A DNA stretch of 64,000 bases, taken from positions 1-64,000 of the forward strand of contig SRSI01000061.1 in NCBI GenBank assembly GCA_005656395.1, given 5' to 3'. Shown here in pieces: positions 23,731 to 34,319 of the stretch. Source of the DNA: Strongyloides papillosus (lineage: Eukaryota; Nematoda; Chromadorea; Rhabditida; Strongyloididae). The notes below the pieces were generated by a model. That model was not told the DNA's origin. It ran no database searches and saw only the letters and a list, made by a program, of their open reading frames with translations. The position numbers and the translations under genes are program-made. Each line of letters opens with the position of its first letter. Within the stretch, counting starts at the first letter, position 1.

Positions 23731-25440
23731 ATATTTAAAAAGAATATTGAAAAACAAATCTTAATTAAATAATAGCTGTAATGGGAAATTACATGTACTA
23801 AATTAAGAAAAGAAATTGATTAAAAAAATTTAAATACCTTGACAATTATACGATTTTAAACAATTTTTCTATCATTTATGCATGATTGTAGAGCTATTGT
23901 TTAAAAATTTTCATAAAAATTTGAAAAATATATGTTTTTACTTTAAAAGAAATTTTTTATTATTTTATTTCTGACAATTCATAAATAGCTACTTTTTATG
24001 TTTGTATAAACCAAGGTCCTCTGTTATACGTATTTTTAAAATTTTATTAACAACTTCAGAATTGAATGAAAAATGTTCTAACAATCTTCCCTTGATTTAA
24101 TAATTTATGTGTTTTTTCCAATTGTTTCATAATTAGTTGTTTTTTTTTTGTAATTTTTGTATTCCATTTACATAAGTTATCATAGTTGAAATTAATATTT
24201 GTTTCAAAATCAAAAAAAGTAAAAGATAAATCATAAGTATATTGTACATTTAAAGCATAAAGTTTACTTGCTTTTTTTATACTTGCTCATTTTTTTTCTA
24301 CTTGAACACTCATTTTTATGTGCCCATGATCTGAACGAACAATAAATGTTTTTCAGTTCGTTATATTGACATTTTCAACATGTTTTAAACTGGATACTAA
24401 GAAATAGTCAATACCTAAAAATGCTGTTCCATTTAAAAAGTATAATCTCCATCTTCTATTTCTTTGTTTTACAAATAAATATTTAATATATTGAATACGC
24501 TCATTGCTGAAAACTTATTCACCAAATCATCCTCGTTTTTTCTTTTATAATCTAAATGATAAAATCAGCATTTATTTTTCTTTTTTTAAATACCTCGTAA
24601 TTTACAATTTGAATCATTAACAACTATTTTAAAATTAGCAATAGTTTTTGTAAATTTTAAAAACTTATCAAAAGAAGATTCTCTTTCCTGTAGAGAATGC
24701 TGACTTGTTAGTGCATAGCTAATTACATAGAAGAGCGTTCTTTTTAATGTTTTAAATAGAATTTTTCTTAAACATAACTTTTGAATTCAACAAATTTTAT
24801 TTATTGTGCATATTCTTTCCTCACAATGAATCGTTTTCCACCAATTCTTTTATCAGATTTATCTACGAAAAAATGATAGGTTTGCTAAAACAAAATTTTC
24901 TTCTATTTTACGTTTTGTTTTACAAAAATCTAAAATCATCATATTTACTTTTGTTATATTCTCCGTCGATATTTTTAAGTCAGAATTCACTTTCAAACTG
25001 CATACATTTTAAGGTAGAATTTTATATCGACTTTGTTATTAAATTCTCTGATCATCATCCTTAGATGAAACTAGAGTCTTTCAAAATGATACTAGATTTT
25101 AATATAATTAAAAAAACAATTTAAAATTTGAAGAAAAAATATTATTAAAGTGACCATCACCACATAGAAAACAGCGAGTTATCGATTTTTTGTTATAAAT
25201 TTGGCTAAATTTTTGACATCATGTAAATTAAAACTATTATTTTCCATCTAAAGGAAGTAAATTTATTTATTTCAAAATCATAAATCTCGAACAAAAATTA
25301 TAGCTCTAATTATCAATATTATTATTTTTGTTGGAACACAAAAATATTAAATATAAATTTCAAATAATATCAATATTCATTTGCAAATACAATTGAAGTA
25401 TATAAAGATCAAAAATGTATTAATTTTATCAGGAGTAAAA
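23731..25440. other. Array spacer between copies 6 and 7
   Basis: AT-rich spacer homologous to the other units. No gene seen. The copy 7 promoter is at the right end. Confidence 0.6.
25275..25303 (+). promoter_or_regulatory. Array promoter box, copy 7 (TATA at 25399-25405)
   Basis: AAATCATAAATCTCGAACAA followed by AAATTATAG, about 140-165 bp before the ATG at 25441. GTATATAAAGA lies about 37-43 bp before the ATG. Confidence 0.6.
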
Positions 25441-25968
25441 ATGAAATATTTAATTTCGTTTTCTATTTTAGCTATCGCTACTTTTATAAGTTTGAGTGAA
25501 ACTAGAAAACTTTCACGTGAGATTGAAAAAGATGAGAGACAAGATCGTAAAAAATGGGAACCCTATTATAGATGTCATAAGACTTCAGAAATTGTTAAGA
25601 TGGCTATTAGACAATACAATCGTGATCATCATACACATTACAGAAAAAAGAGAATATTATTAGCAGAGAAAACAGTAGAACGACCATTGAAAATTAGAGT
25701 ATTTTTCAAGGCATGTACTAAAACTTGTAAAAGACATTCAAAATATAGAAAAAATAGTAGAAGATCTAGAAGGCACAGAAAAACTTGTGATACCTTCCGT
25801 GCTACATTTGAAAAAGAAGGCCGTGCTGAAGAACCTACAATACGGGTCAAAAAATTAGATGGTAAAGAGGATAAAAAAGAACATCGCCCAACTGGACGAG
25901 ATACAACAAGACCTTCGAGACAATCATTACCTGAAAGAAGACAAAGAGGTAGAAGTAGAAGAGAATAA
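25441..25968 (+). CDS. Small secreted basic cystatin-like protein, array copy 7
   Basis: Single exon, 175 aa from MKYLISFSILAIATFISLSE. The open frame upstream of this ATG uses only non-ATG codons. Core: IVKMAIRQYNRDHHTHY helix, AEKTVERPLKIRVFFKACTKTC, an Arg/Ser/His loop, CDTFRATFEK and IRVKKLDG. The contact motif reads KTVER. The C-terminal ~30 residues are Arg/Ser/Pro-rich, ending RQRGRSRRE, similar to copy 6 and to the pseudogene. Four core cysteines kept. Confidence 0.82.
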   Translation: MKYLISFSILAIATFISLSETRKLSREIEKDERQDRKKWEPYYRCHKTSEIVKMAIRQYNRDHHTHYRKKRILLAEKTVERPLKIRVFFKACTKTCKRHSKYRKNSRRSRRHRKTCDTFRATFEKEGRAEEPTIRVKKLDGKEDKKEHRPTGRDTTRPSRQSLPERRQRGRSRRE

Positions 25969-26307
25969 GTTTTTGAAAAGAAATCGGACAAAATTAAATC
26001 AAATAAAAACTATAATGAATAACTACATACATCAAATTATAAAAAAAATTAAATACATTTACAATTATAAGATTTTAAGCATTTTTTTCATCATTAACAT
26101 ATGATTGCAAAATTATTGTTTAAAATGTATTATAAAATTTAAGAATGTATATGTTATTTATTTAAATTGTTTTTTACCTTTTCATATTGAAATTTTCTAG
26201 AGTAGTTATTTTCTAAAGTTTATATAAATCGAGATTTTTTTTATATACTCATTGTTACATCATTTTTAACAATTGATGAATTGGTTGAGGAATTTTTCAA
26301 TAATCTT

Positions 26308-27257
26308 CACAGAAAAAAAGAGACACACATTTGCGTAAAATGTAATAAATTTGTCCCATTTAAAAAAAATTTGAATTTTCTTGATTTGCGGCTAATTTTA
26401 AAGCAAACATTTTATACAAAAAATAAAAGCAATAATTAAAATAAGTTTTTATTTTTATATTTTATTTTTGTTATTCTAAAACTTAAGTTATTTTCTACAA
26501 TACATTTTAAAATACAATATTAGAATTTAACTTATTATAAGATTAAAAAATGCTTTTATAAAGAGTATTTATCAACATATGATAGTATTTTTTAAATATT
26601 TTTCAATTGTTTGAATTACTATAAATTAGATTTTTATATAAAATCATACGCATCTGATAACTCAAGTTTTTTATACTGTTTTTCAAGATTATTTTAAAAG
26701 TCAAACTTATTAAAAGTTTTAAACCATTATATGTTTTGTTCATAATAAAAATAATTTTTAAATATTTTAATAAAAAAAATTATAAAATACTAAGATAATA
26801 TACCTAATTTATAGCAATTTGTGCTGTCAAATAATTATTGCTTTTCGTTATTATTCCTATGAAATTTTTAAATTTCCAAAATTATTGTTGTTTTTAGAAT
26901 GTTTGAAATATAGATTTTTGTTAAAACGTTAAAAACTTTAGATGAAATTGACTTCCAATATAATACCTTGTAGTATATTATAAAAAATAAATTAGATTCT
27001 AAAATAAGTATGATATTTTTAAAATTACTGAGATTAAATAAAGGTTACATAACTTCAAAAATATCAAAAGCATATATTTTTATATTAAAACAACCAAATT
27101 TATACGACAACCCAACATTTTGCGCCATTTGAAACATTTTTGTTATTGCTTTATATTTTTAAAATTTGAAAAAAATTTGATTTTTTTTAAATGGTGTGAA
27201 ATTTTTAATTTATTTTATGTAGGATTGTCAAAATTTGTTCCTTTTTATTTTTCTCTG
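26308..27257. mobile_element. Non-autonomous TIR element, copy A (~0.95 kb)
   Basis: Starts CACAGAAAAAAAGAGACAC and ends in the approximate reverse complement (GGAAC...TTTTTCTCTG read backwards). The whole stretch is repeated in direct orientation at 29290-30253, including TTGCGTAAAATGTAAT, CGATTTGCG/TTGATTTGCG and AAAATAAGTTT. No coding frame. It is inserted in the 3' flank of array copy 7, cutting the block that in other units reads AATCTTCACTCATTTAAT. The family is not identified. A target-site duplication could not be called. Confidence 0.65.
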
Positions 27258-28464
27258 TATTCGAGAAAATATGCTATAATTACTTTTAAAAAATTTAAAT
27301 AAATCAAATTAATGATTGTATTAATAATTTGAGACAGCTATATTTGTACTATTTTAGATATTAAACATATATAACGTAGAATAAACAACTGATCTTATTT
27401 CCATAACAATACTAAAACGATTTGTTATTGTTTAAAACTTTTTTTTGGCCCAAAATAATATTGCCATATTAAAGAATTTATTTTTGCAAATAATTCAATT
27501 TCACATCTTGAAACAATTTAATAGAAAATAAAAAAAACATTAAGTTAGCATAAACAAATAATATTCAACCAATCAGCTAATCTTCATAAAATGAGCATAA
27601 TACTACAGATTCAATGAAACATCTTTATAAAATGAAATGATTTATAATATTACAAAAATGATTATTTATAACACATTTCTTGAAAAACTCAAACAAGGTG
27701 AGACAAGCAAAAATTAAACACCCACTTTTATATGCTTAAACAATAGCTCTAGATAACATATTACCACAGACCAAAAGTAGCTTCATATTTCCACCTTGCG
27801 CTTTTTTATGACTTTGAAAAATTTTGGATAATGATAACGCATCTCAAATTATTTTATAAACCATAACAATGTATATATTATTCTTCACCATTTTTAAGTA
27901 CTTATTTACCAATATAAATTTTGAAAAAATATTATTTTTAAGTAGATTTTCACACACGAAATTACAAGAAGAGAAGAACCCGAATCTTGAAAATACTAAA
28001 TTCGGATTTAGTGTGTTTGAAAATCTATATAAACTTTTAAATTATTAAGATCTTTTCGAGAAAGAAAGTTTTTCAGGATTTTATAGACTATAATATCATA
28101 TATTTATATATAAAAAAAACCAAGGTTTCGAATGCTTTAATCTGGAAAGATACATTTAATTCTATCTGTATATTATTAAAAAATCTTATGATTATTTTTA
28201 AAATGTTTTATAAAAGGATTAAAAATGATAATCTAGGTTTTACAACTATAAATAATTATAAATATGAAGTATTAAGAAAATCTAGCCTCTGTCGACGAAT
28301 ATAAATTTTCTTGGAGCTGGTTTTATTTGTAATTTCATAAATATAATTGTATTTTTATATCCCACCAAACTAGATCATGATTTTCTTATTTTTCTTTATT
28401 TATTGTTACTTTAGTTTTTATTTTTTCTTCTTTCTTGGTGGAGCTGTTGCAAGCTTAGAAATTG
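27258..28464. other. AT-rich spacer with a short inverted repeat
   Basis: No gene seen. An imperfect inverted repeat (TAGATTTTCACACAC near 27943 with GTGTGTTTGAAAATCTA near 28010) could fold into a ~90-nt hairpin. The right end is the 3' flank of copy 8. Confidence 0.4.
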
Positions 28465-28980
28465 TTAATGGCGGCGGTATTTAATTATTAAAGAACATGA
28501 ATTACCATTGTCAAGTCTAGTAACATTTAGTCTTAAATTGCCGCGTTTTATATCATCTTTAAATATAGCTTGAAATTTATCACAACGCGATTTGCATTCA
28601 GTAAGCTTAATTTCTTTTTTACATTTTTTACTTTTTTTACCTTTTTTATCTTTTTTACAAGGTTTTGTTACTTCAGATGCCTTACATCTCTTTGTACTAT
28701 ATTTTACTCTATATCTCCACGAGCGATCAATTTTTCTTTTTGCTGTTGCGTCTACATGTTCAAATTTGAATTTGAAACTTTTATAACCACACTTATAATA
28801 TAGTTTTGTTGCCTCTTTAGCAATTATTTCAGCATTGAAAGGTTTCTTTCCTTCCCAAGGATGCCAATCATCTTGTCTAAATGAAGAAGGAGCAGGTCCA
28901 CGTGCGACTCCTAAAAATTTTGCTCTTATAGTTACGAAAACGGCAATAGCTGATATAATAAAAGTAGTCAAATATTTCAT
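28465..28980 (-). CDS. Diverged, inverted member of the secreted cystatin-like family, array copy 8
   Basis: Single exon on the minus strand, 171 aa from MKYLTTFIISAIAVFVTIRA (signal peptide). The ATG at 28980 aligns with the family. Core pattern is recognisable: EIIAKEATKLYYKCGYKSF helix, a strand with a diverged contact region (ATAKRKIDRSWRYRVKYS), a poly-Lys loop (KKDKKGKKSKKCKKE), CDKFQAIFKD and LRLNVTRLD. It differs from the + strand copies by an extra Cys in the helix end (YYKCGY), loss of the AEKAV block and several new cysteines. The tail is short. Its promoter keeps the family box and TATA. Confidence 0.78.
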   Translation of the reverse strand: MKYLTTFIISAIAVFVTIRAKFLGVARGPAPSSFRQDDWHPWEGKKPFNAEIIAKEATKLYYKCGYKSFKFKFEHVDATAKRKIDRSWRYRVKYSTKRCKASEVTKPCKKDKKGKKSKKCKKEIKLTECKSRCDKFQAIFKDDIKRGNLRLNVTRLDNGNSCSLIIKYRRH

Positions 28981-29013
28981 TTTGAATCCCAATAAAAATG
29001 ATAAATTCTTAAC

Positions 29014-29024
29014 CTATTTATACT
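29014..29024 (-). promoter_or_regulatory. TATA box of copy 8
   Basis: AGTATAAATAGG on the minus strand, about 35-45 bp before the ATG at 28980, same spacing as on the + strand copies. Confidence 0.55.
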
Positions 29025-29119
29025 TTAATTGTGTTTAAACTTTGATATTGTCATAAACTTGAGATTTTAGACCAAATATTTTTTTTATTTACATAAAAAT
29101 AAAACTTTAATGATAAAAC

Positions 29120-29147
29120 TATGATTTTTGTTCAAGATTTATGGTTT
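29120..29147 (-). promoter_or_regulatory. Array promoter box, copy 8 (inverted)
   Basis: Minus strand reads CCATAAATCTTGAACAAAAA then TCATAG, about 140-165 bp before the ATG, matching the + strand consensus although the protein is strongly diverged. Confidence 0.6.
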
Positions 29148-29289
29148 TTGAAAAGTACATTTTGGCATTTTTCTACAAAATTTGATAATTTTAATTCTCG
29201 TACCTGTCAAGATATTATAAAAGATTTTTAGAATTAAAAATTATAAATGGGTATTAATAAAAAAGAAATTGTTTCTAAATTGATCAAAT

Positions 29290-30253
29290 CACACAGAAAA
29301 AAAATAGGGAAACACTTTTGCGTAAAATGTAATTAATTTTTTCTACTTAATAAAAGTTGAATTTTCTCGATTTGCGACTAATTTTATCGCAATTATATCG
29401 TACATAAGAATTAAATGAATGTTTAAAGAATTATTAAAATAAGTTTCTGTTTTTCTAAAATATTATTTTTATCTTAAAACTTAAATTGTTTTTAACAATA
29501 CATTTCAAGATACCAAATTAAAAGTTAATTTTAAAGAAGATTGTATATGCTTTTAAAAAGAGCATTTAATAGCTTATCATAGATCTTTTTTAACACGCTT
29601 CAATATTTTAATTTATTATAAATTGTATTTTCTTGTAAAATTATACTTATCTGAAAATCCAATTTTTTACAATGTCTTTAAAGGTTCTCTTTAAAAATTA
29701 AACTTATAAAAAGTTATAAAATAATATGGATTTTTATCTATAGTAAAAAATATCTTTTAGATATTTCAATTTAAAATAAATACAAATACTAAAATAAAAT
29801 TTTTAATAATTAATGCTTTTTGTGATGAAATAATAATTTTTTGTTTTTCGTTATTATCATTATGATTGCTTTAAATATTTAAATTCATTGTTGTTAGTAA
29901 ATTGTTTGAAGAATGATTTTTGTTAAAACTTCATAACTATACATAAAATTTAATTCTAATAACGTACTCCATAATATAATACAAAAAACAATAAGTTAGA
30001 CCTTAAGATTAGCATGATATGAAAAAATATTAAGATTAAATAAAAGTTACATTGCTTCAAAATGTCATATATATATATATTCTTAACAAAAACAACAAAA
30101 TTTATTAGACAACCTATTATTTTACATCGTTTGAACATTTTTATTGTTGCTTTATATTTCTAAAATTAAATAAAATTTAATTTTCCTAAATGATGGGGAA
30201 TTTTTTTTTGCATTTTTTGATAAATTGTCAAAATTTTCCCTTTTTTGTGTGTG
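29290..30253. mobile_element. Non-autonomous TIR element, copy B (~0.96 kb)
   Basis: Starts CACACAGAAAAAAAATAGGG and ends CCCTTTTTTGTGTGTG, giving imperfect terminal inverted repeats CACACA(G)AAAAAA..GGGAAA. It is the direct repeat of 26308-27257, with visible substitutions and small indels. No coding frame. It directly abuts the 5'-truncated array pseudogene at 30254. GAT/ATG-type flanks do not give a clear target-site duplication. Confidence 0.68.
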
Positions 30254-30705
30254 ATGATAATGATAAAGATTAAAAATTAAGTGATGAAAAGTGAAAACAT
30301 TATAATGAAAAATGTCGTCTCTCTAAAGATATTGCTAATAATGCTGCATGGAAATATATAAGATACATCATAAACGTTACAAACTTAAGTGGATCGAATT
30401 AGCAGAGAAAAATTTAAGAACAACATTCAGGACAATAAAAGTAATTTTCCATGCATGTATTAAACTTTTGAAAAAAATATTCAAAAAAAAGACGAAATAA
30501 TAGGATGTATAGAAGATGCGTAAAATACAAAAATAGATGCGATGGCTTTCGTGCTACATATGAAGAAGATGATTCTATAAAATTAATGATATTGGTAAGA
30601 AATCTAAATGAAGATAAAGGAACAGGACCACGTAAACAAAAAACGACAACAAAAAACCCAAAAGGAGTAAAAGAGAAACCAGGTAGAAGAAGTCGCAAAG
30701 AGTAA
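30254..30705 (+). pseudogene. Broken, 5'-truncated array copy 9
   Basis: Homologous to copies 6 and 7: remnants of DEK-SDEKWK, ACxK, CDGFRATYEED, ILVRNLNEDKGTG and a tail ending GRRSRKE with stop TAA at 30703. The signal peptide, start codon and promoter are missing, since the TIR element copy B sits immediately upstream. Stops and frame changes interrupt the 5' two thirds (for example TAA at about 30268 and in the basic loop near 30500). Only the last ~66 codons remain open. No restored sequence is implied. Confidence 0.8.
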
Positions 30706-31560
30706 AGTATGCCCTTGGCAAAAGGAAGCGATAAAAATTGTTAAAGATCATAAAAAAAATCAAAAAACAAATCTCATTTAAATAATAGTTGTCATCAGAA
30801 ATTACATGCATTAAATTATAAAAAATTTGATACAAAAAAATTCAAATACCTTTACAAATTTATGATTTTAAGCAATTTTTTTCATCATTAATGCATGATT
30901 GTGGAATTATTGTTTAAAATAATTCATATAAATTTCAAAAAATAAATGTTAATACTTTAAAAGAATTTATTTTTCTATGCATAATTATGTTATAAATCAT
31001 TACATTGCACAAAATAATTGTAATATAATTTTTTATTTTTGTACATTTGGAGTTCTTTTACATACATAAAGTCATTCCCCACATTTTATTACAATGTAAC
31101 TTTTCATGTTAAAAATATTTATTTATGAAGTTATACTCAAATAAAAGCCTACACACAAAAATTAAAACGATCTATTTGGCATGTTCCATTATAAATTTCA
31201 ATGTAATATTAAAAATTAAATTTTAATTTCTTCTACAAAAAGATTATACCAATTTAAAATATTGTTAGAATGATTAAATTTGATAAAAAGATCAATATAA
31301 CAATTATGATAAATGTCAAATTACATTAAAATAAAATGAGTCATTGTTTTTCATAAATTCATATACCTTTGTTTATTCTTGTTTGTGTATTTCTTAGAAT
31401 ACGTATTGTGTATTTTTATAAACATATGTGTCAGTCGTTTCGACTGTATGTACATTTTTCTAAAAAAATATTCATTTGGCAAAAAAATTATGGAATTTCT
31501 TAAAAAATTATACATATTTGTTTATTGTATATACAATTAAGAAAAAATGATTTATTAGTC
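30706..31560. other. 3' flank of copy 9, then AT-rich spacer
   Basis: About 30706-30990 matches the array 3' flanks (ACATGCATTAAATTATAAAA). After that AT-rich sequence without a gene continues up to the DIRS element at 31561. Confidence 0.5.
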
Positions 31561-31570
31561 ATTATATGTC

Positions 31571-31688
31571 GATACTAACGTAGTGAGATTGCTTTGCATA
31601 ACGCGGTCTTTTCCTTGGATTTAGTCCTTTTCTTGCACGGAATTTCGGAATTCCGTACAGTTTTGGTGGTGCGCCACTATTTAATCAG
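31571..31688 (+). repeat. DIRS left inverted terminal repeat, 118 bp
   Basis: By eye identical over all 118 positions to the reverse complement of 35579-35696. Contains the GGAATTTCGGAATTCC palindrome. Confidence 0.92.
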
Positions 31689-31761
31689 TTTTTTCTTTTC
31701 CTTGAATTTTGTCGTTATTATTACTAATATCTAACAAAATCGTTGCCGAATCAAGTTCCAA

Positions 31762-32481
31762 ATGGCTGAAGAACCTGATAATAATGAAATACTGGGTCTG
31801 TTTGACAATTCAACCCAACAGCCGGCAGAAGAAAGTGCCGATGACCAACTTATCAACGCTCTATTGCACAATAAAAAGTCAATGACGTTATCTGAACAAG
31901 GTATGAAAGCGGTATCCAAAATATTCTCCTGCAAAAGAATATCACATGAAACCATTGAGAGCATCACTGATAGAATGGGCGTTCACCAAGACCTCCAGTT
32001 TCTCGCTCCCGCCTTCAGCACCCCATACTACTCTAAATTAAAAATGAGGTCAGTAGACAGCAACCTTGCCAAAATGCAGGATCACCTACTCCAGTCAGTC
32101 TGTATGTTATCGCACAATGTTGAAGCTGCAACAGGAGATAACAAAAGTGCCGTACTCAGTGCCCTCATTAATATCAAGTAGGTTGTCGACGGATTAAGTG
32201 ACATACGTAGAGAAGTCGCCTTTAGAAACTTCTCACCCAAATTCAACAAAGGGCTTCCCAGTGTACCTCTCGATATGGAAAAGAAGGTAACTCGTATGGA
32301 TAGTTCTGAAAGAATCTCAATACTTCCTAAGCATGCCGAAGCATTATTCAAGAATGTGGCCGATACACCACAGGATCTCCTCTCGTTCATCCAAAGGGAA
32401 AACAGAAAAAGATCTTACAATAATACGGCTAACATCGAGCCGGAAAGGTACCAACCGATACAGTGCTACTTGATTACATAG
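31762..32481 (+). pseudogene. DIRS gag-like frame with one internal TAG
   Basis: About 240 codons in one frame, from MAEEPDNNEILGLFDNSTQ to PIQCYLIT. A single TAG at 32179-32181 interrupts it after ALINIK. The frame continues with VVDGLSDIRREVAFRNFSPK directly after the stop, so this is a point lesion (or a suppressed stop). It overlaps the RT frame by 19 bp. The position before RT and the hydrophilic composition match DIRS ORF1 nucleocapsid-like proteins; no zinc knuckle is visible. Confidence 0.75.
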
Positions 32482-34314
32482 TAAACGGTGTAGATATAGG
32501 TATCTTAGGTGAGCCAACACAGCATAAGATAGGTAAGAATAAATTCTCTTCAAAGGAAGAAGAACAGTTTATTGAAAATGAGATAAAAGATCTCCTCCGC
32601 TCCAACAGTATAAAAGAGCACGACAATCCCAAATGGATTAGCCCCCTAATGGTAGTAACCACTTCAAAAAATGAGATTAGTACTAGACCTTTCTTCACTA
32701 AATGATTACATACAACATTTTAGTTTTAAATGTGAGTCGATAAAAGATGTAACGGATCTTCTCGAGCCTAAAGCCTTCTTAACTTCCATTGACCTATCCG
32801 CAGCATACCACAGCTGTGCAGTACGACCACATCAAACTGAATACTTAGGATTCAGGTGGAATAATAAAACATACATTTACCTTGTATTGCCCTTTGGAGC
32901 TAGTTCAGCACCAAGACTATTTTATAGAATAACAAACACCCTAACCGCCACGATAAGGGCCAACGGTATAAAAATGACGAGATTTTACGATGATTCTCTA
33001 ATCACTCATACGGATAAGGATCTGTTAACACGTCATACCGAATACTGCATGAATTTGTTACGTGCAGCCGGATTCTCCATTAACGAGAAAAAGAGTGAGT
33101 TGTCACCTAAATATATAATAAAATATCGAGGTTTAGTGATAGATACACTTAAAGAGGAACTTCGCCTCCCCCAGGATAAGCTGGATAACATTATTAAAGC
33201 AGCCCGTCACATCTCAAATCTCAAGAGGGTAGTTGCACGTCAACTTTATAGCTTATTAGGCATGATAGAATTCTCATCCTATGCAAACTTCTTAACAAGA
33301 ATCAAAGCACGTCCACTCCAACGCGCCGTAAATAAATGTATAGGGTTTCCTCCAAATTACAATAGGTATGTGAATATAACAACGGAAATTAGGCAAGGTC
33401 TAGCATGGTATATCAATAACATAGAAGCCACCAATGGGCTGCGATATAATCAGGACCACGCGAGCATAGAGGTTTACACAGACGCATGTAATGTTAGTTA
33501 TGGAGGAATAATATATTTTCCTGATTACACTTCCCAAAGCGTCCAAGGGTACTTTACGGACGACTTATTATCTAAACATATTAATGAGAAGGAACTAATG
33601 GCCTTATCCTTCACGTGCTTCGGGCTTTTGCAAAATACATATAATAAAATAGTTAACATTTACTGTGACAATACAACTACCCTAGCGTTGGTTCATAATA
33701 AAGGAAGTGTTAATAAAATATTTCTCTCATCGGAGACGGAAAAGCTACTCGATTTCTTTTACGAGCACAGGCTATATATTAACTTATACCATATTCCAGG
33801 ATCCTACAATCAGGTGGCAGATCGCCTTTCCCGAACAATGCCCGTTACCCTACAAGGCCCAACAGAAGCAACTCTAACTATAAAGGCAAGAGAAGAAATT
33901 AAGGGATTTCTTTTAAATAAATTTAATGTAATAATTTCGGTTGATCTGTTTGCATCTTATGAAAATAAATTTTGTGATAAATTTGTAACGTTATTTGATG
34001 ATAACCGAGCGTTTAGAAGAAATGCCTACTCATTCAACTGGCAGGGTTTAATTGATGAGGAAGTAATAGCATTTCCCCCATGTAATCAAGTACTCAGAGT
34101 ACTGCGTAAAGCGGGTACCGACAAGTGCAATCTTTGGCTGGTAGCCCTAATGTGGGAAAATCAAAATTATTTTCCAGTTTTAATATCCCAATTCGGGGAC
34201 CCTATCCTACAATTATATGGTTCTAATATAGTTAACTTTCCAGACTGTGCAACTCCAATGAAGAACCGAAAGCACAAAGTGGGACTTTTCCGAATTTTCT
34301 TCAAGTCGCACTGA
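32463..34314 (+). pseudogene. DIRS reverse transcriptase-RNase H (plus C-terminal DLFAS domain), one frameshift
   Basis: First frame 32463-32705 carries the RT finger region (EIKDLLRSNSIKEHDNPKWI, PLMVVTTSK). The frame then moves by +1 at the A6 run near 32666-32672 into 32671-34314. That part holds LVLDLSSLN, LTSIDLSAAYH, LPFGASSAPRLF, the catalytic FYDDS (usual YxDD), the RNase H residues of YTDACNVSYGG, EKELMAL, YCDNTT and HIPGSYNQVADRLS, and finally VDLFASYENKF...FPPCNQVLRVL, the C-terminal domain typical of DIRS/Ngaro polyproteins. The single indel in a homopolymer could also be a sequencing error. As read, no full RT is made. Confidence 0.85.
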
Positions 34315-34319
34315 GTGAC

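Larger units (their letters stand above)
21986..26307 (+). repeat. Right block of the tandem gene array (units of copies 6 and 7)
   Basis: Unit homology resumes with GTCAACATCAATATTTATTTCAAG-like sequence (21995) that matches 3206, 7695 and 10062 in the left block. It runs through copies 6 and 7, whose ATGs are 2199 bp apart, until the first TIR element at 26308. Confidence 0.75.

Noticed and set aside
30026..30082. TA-rich run as a possible origin or special element
   Set aside because: Simple AT dinucleotide run within the TIR element; such runs are common here.
1..31000. CRISPR array or bacterial contamination as explanation for the regular repeats
   Set aside because: The repeat unit is about 2.2 kb and gene-bearing; introns, trans-splice-like acceptors and eukaryotic transposons surround it.
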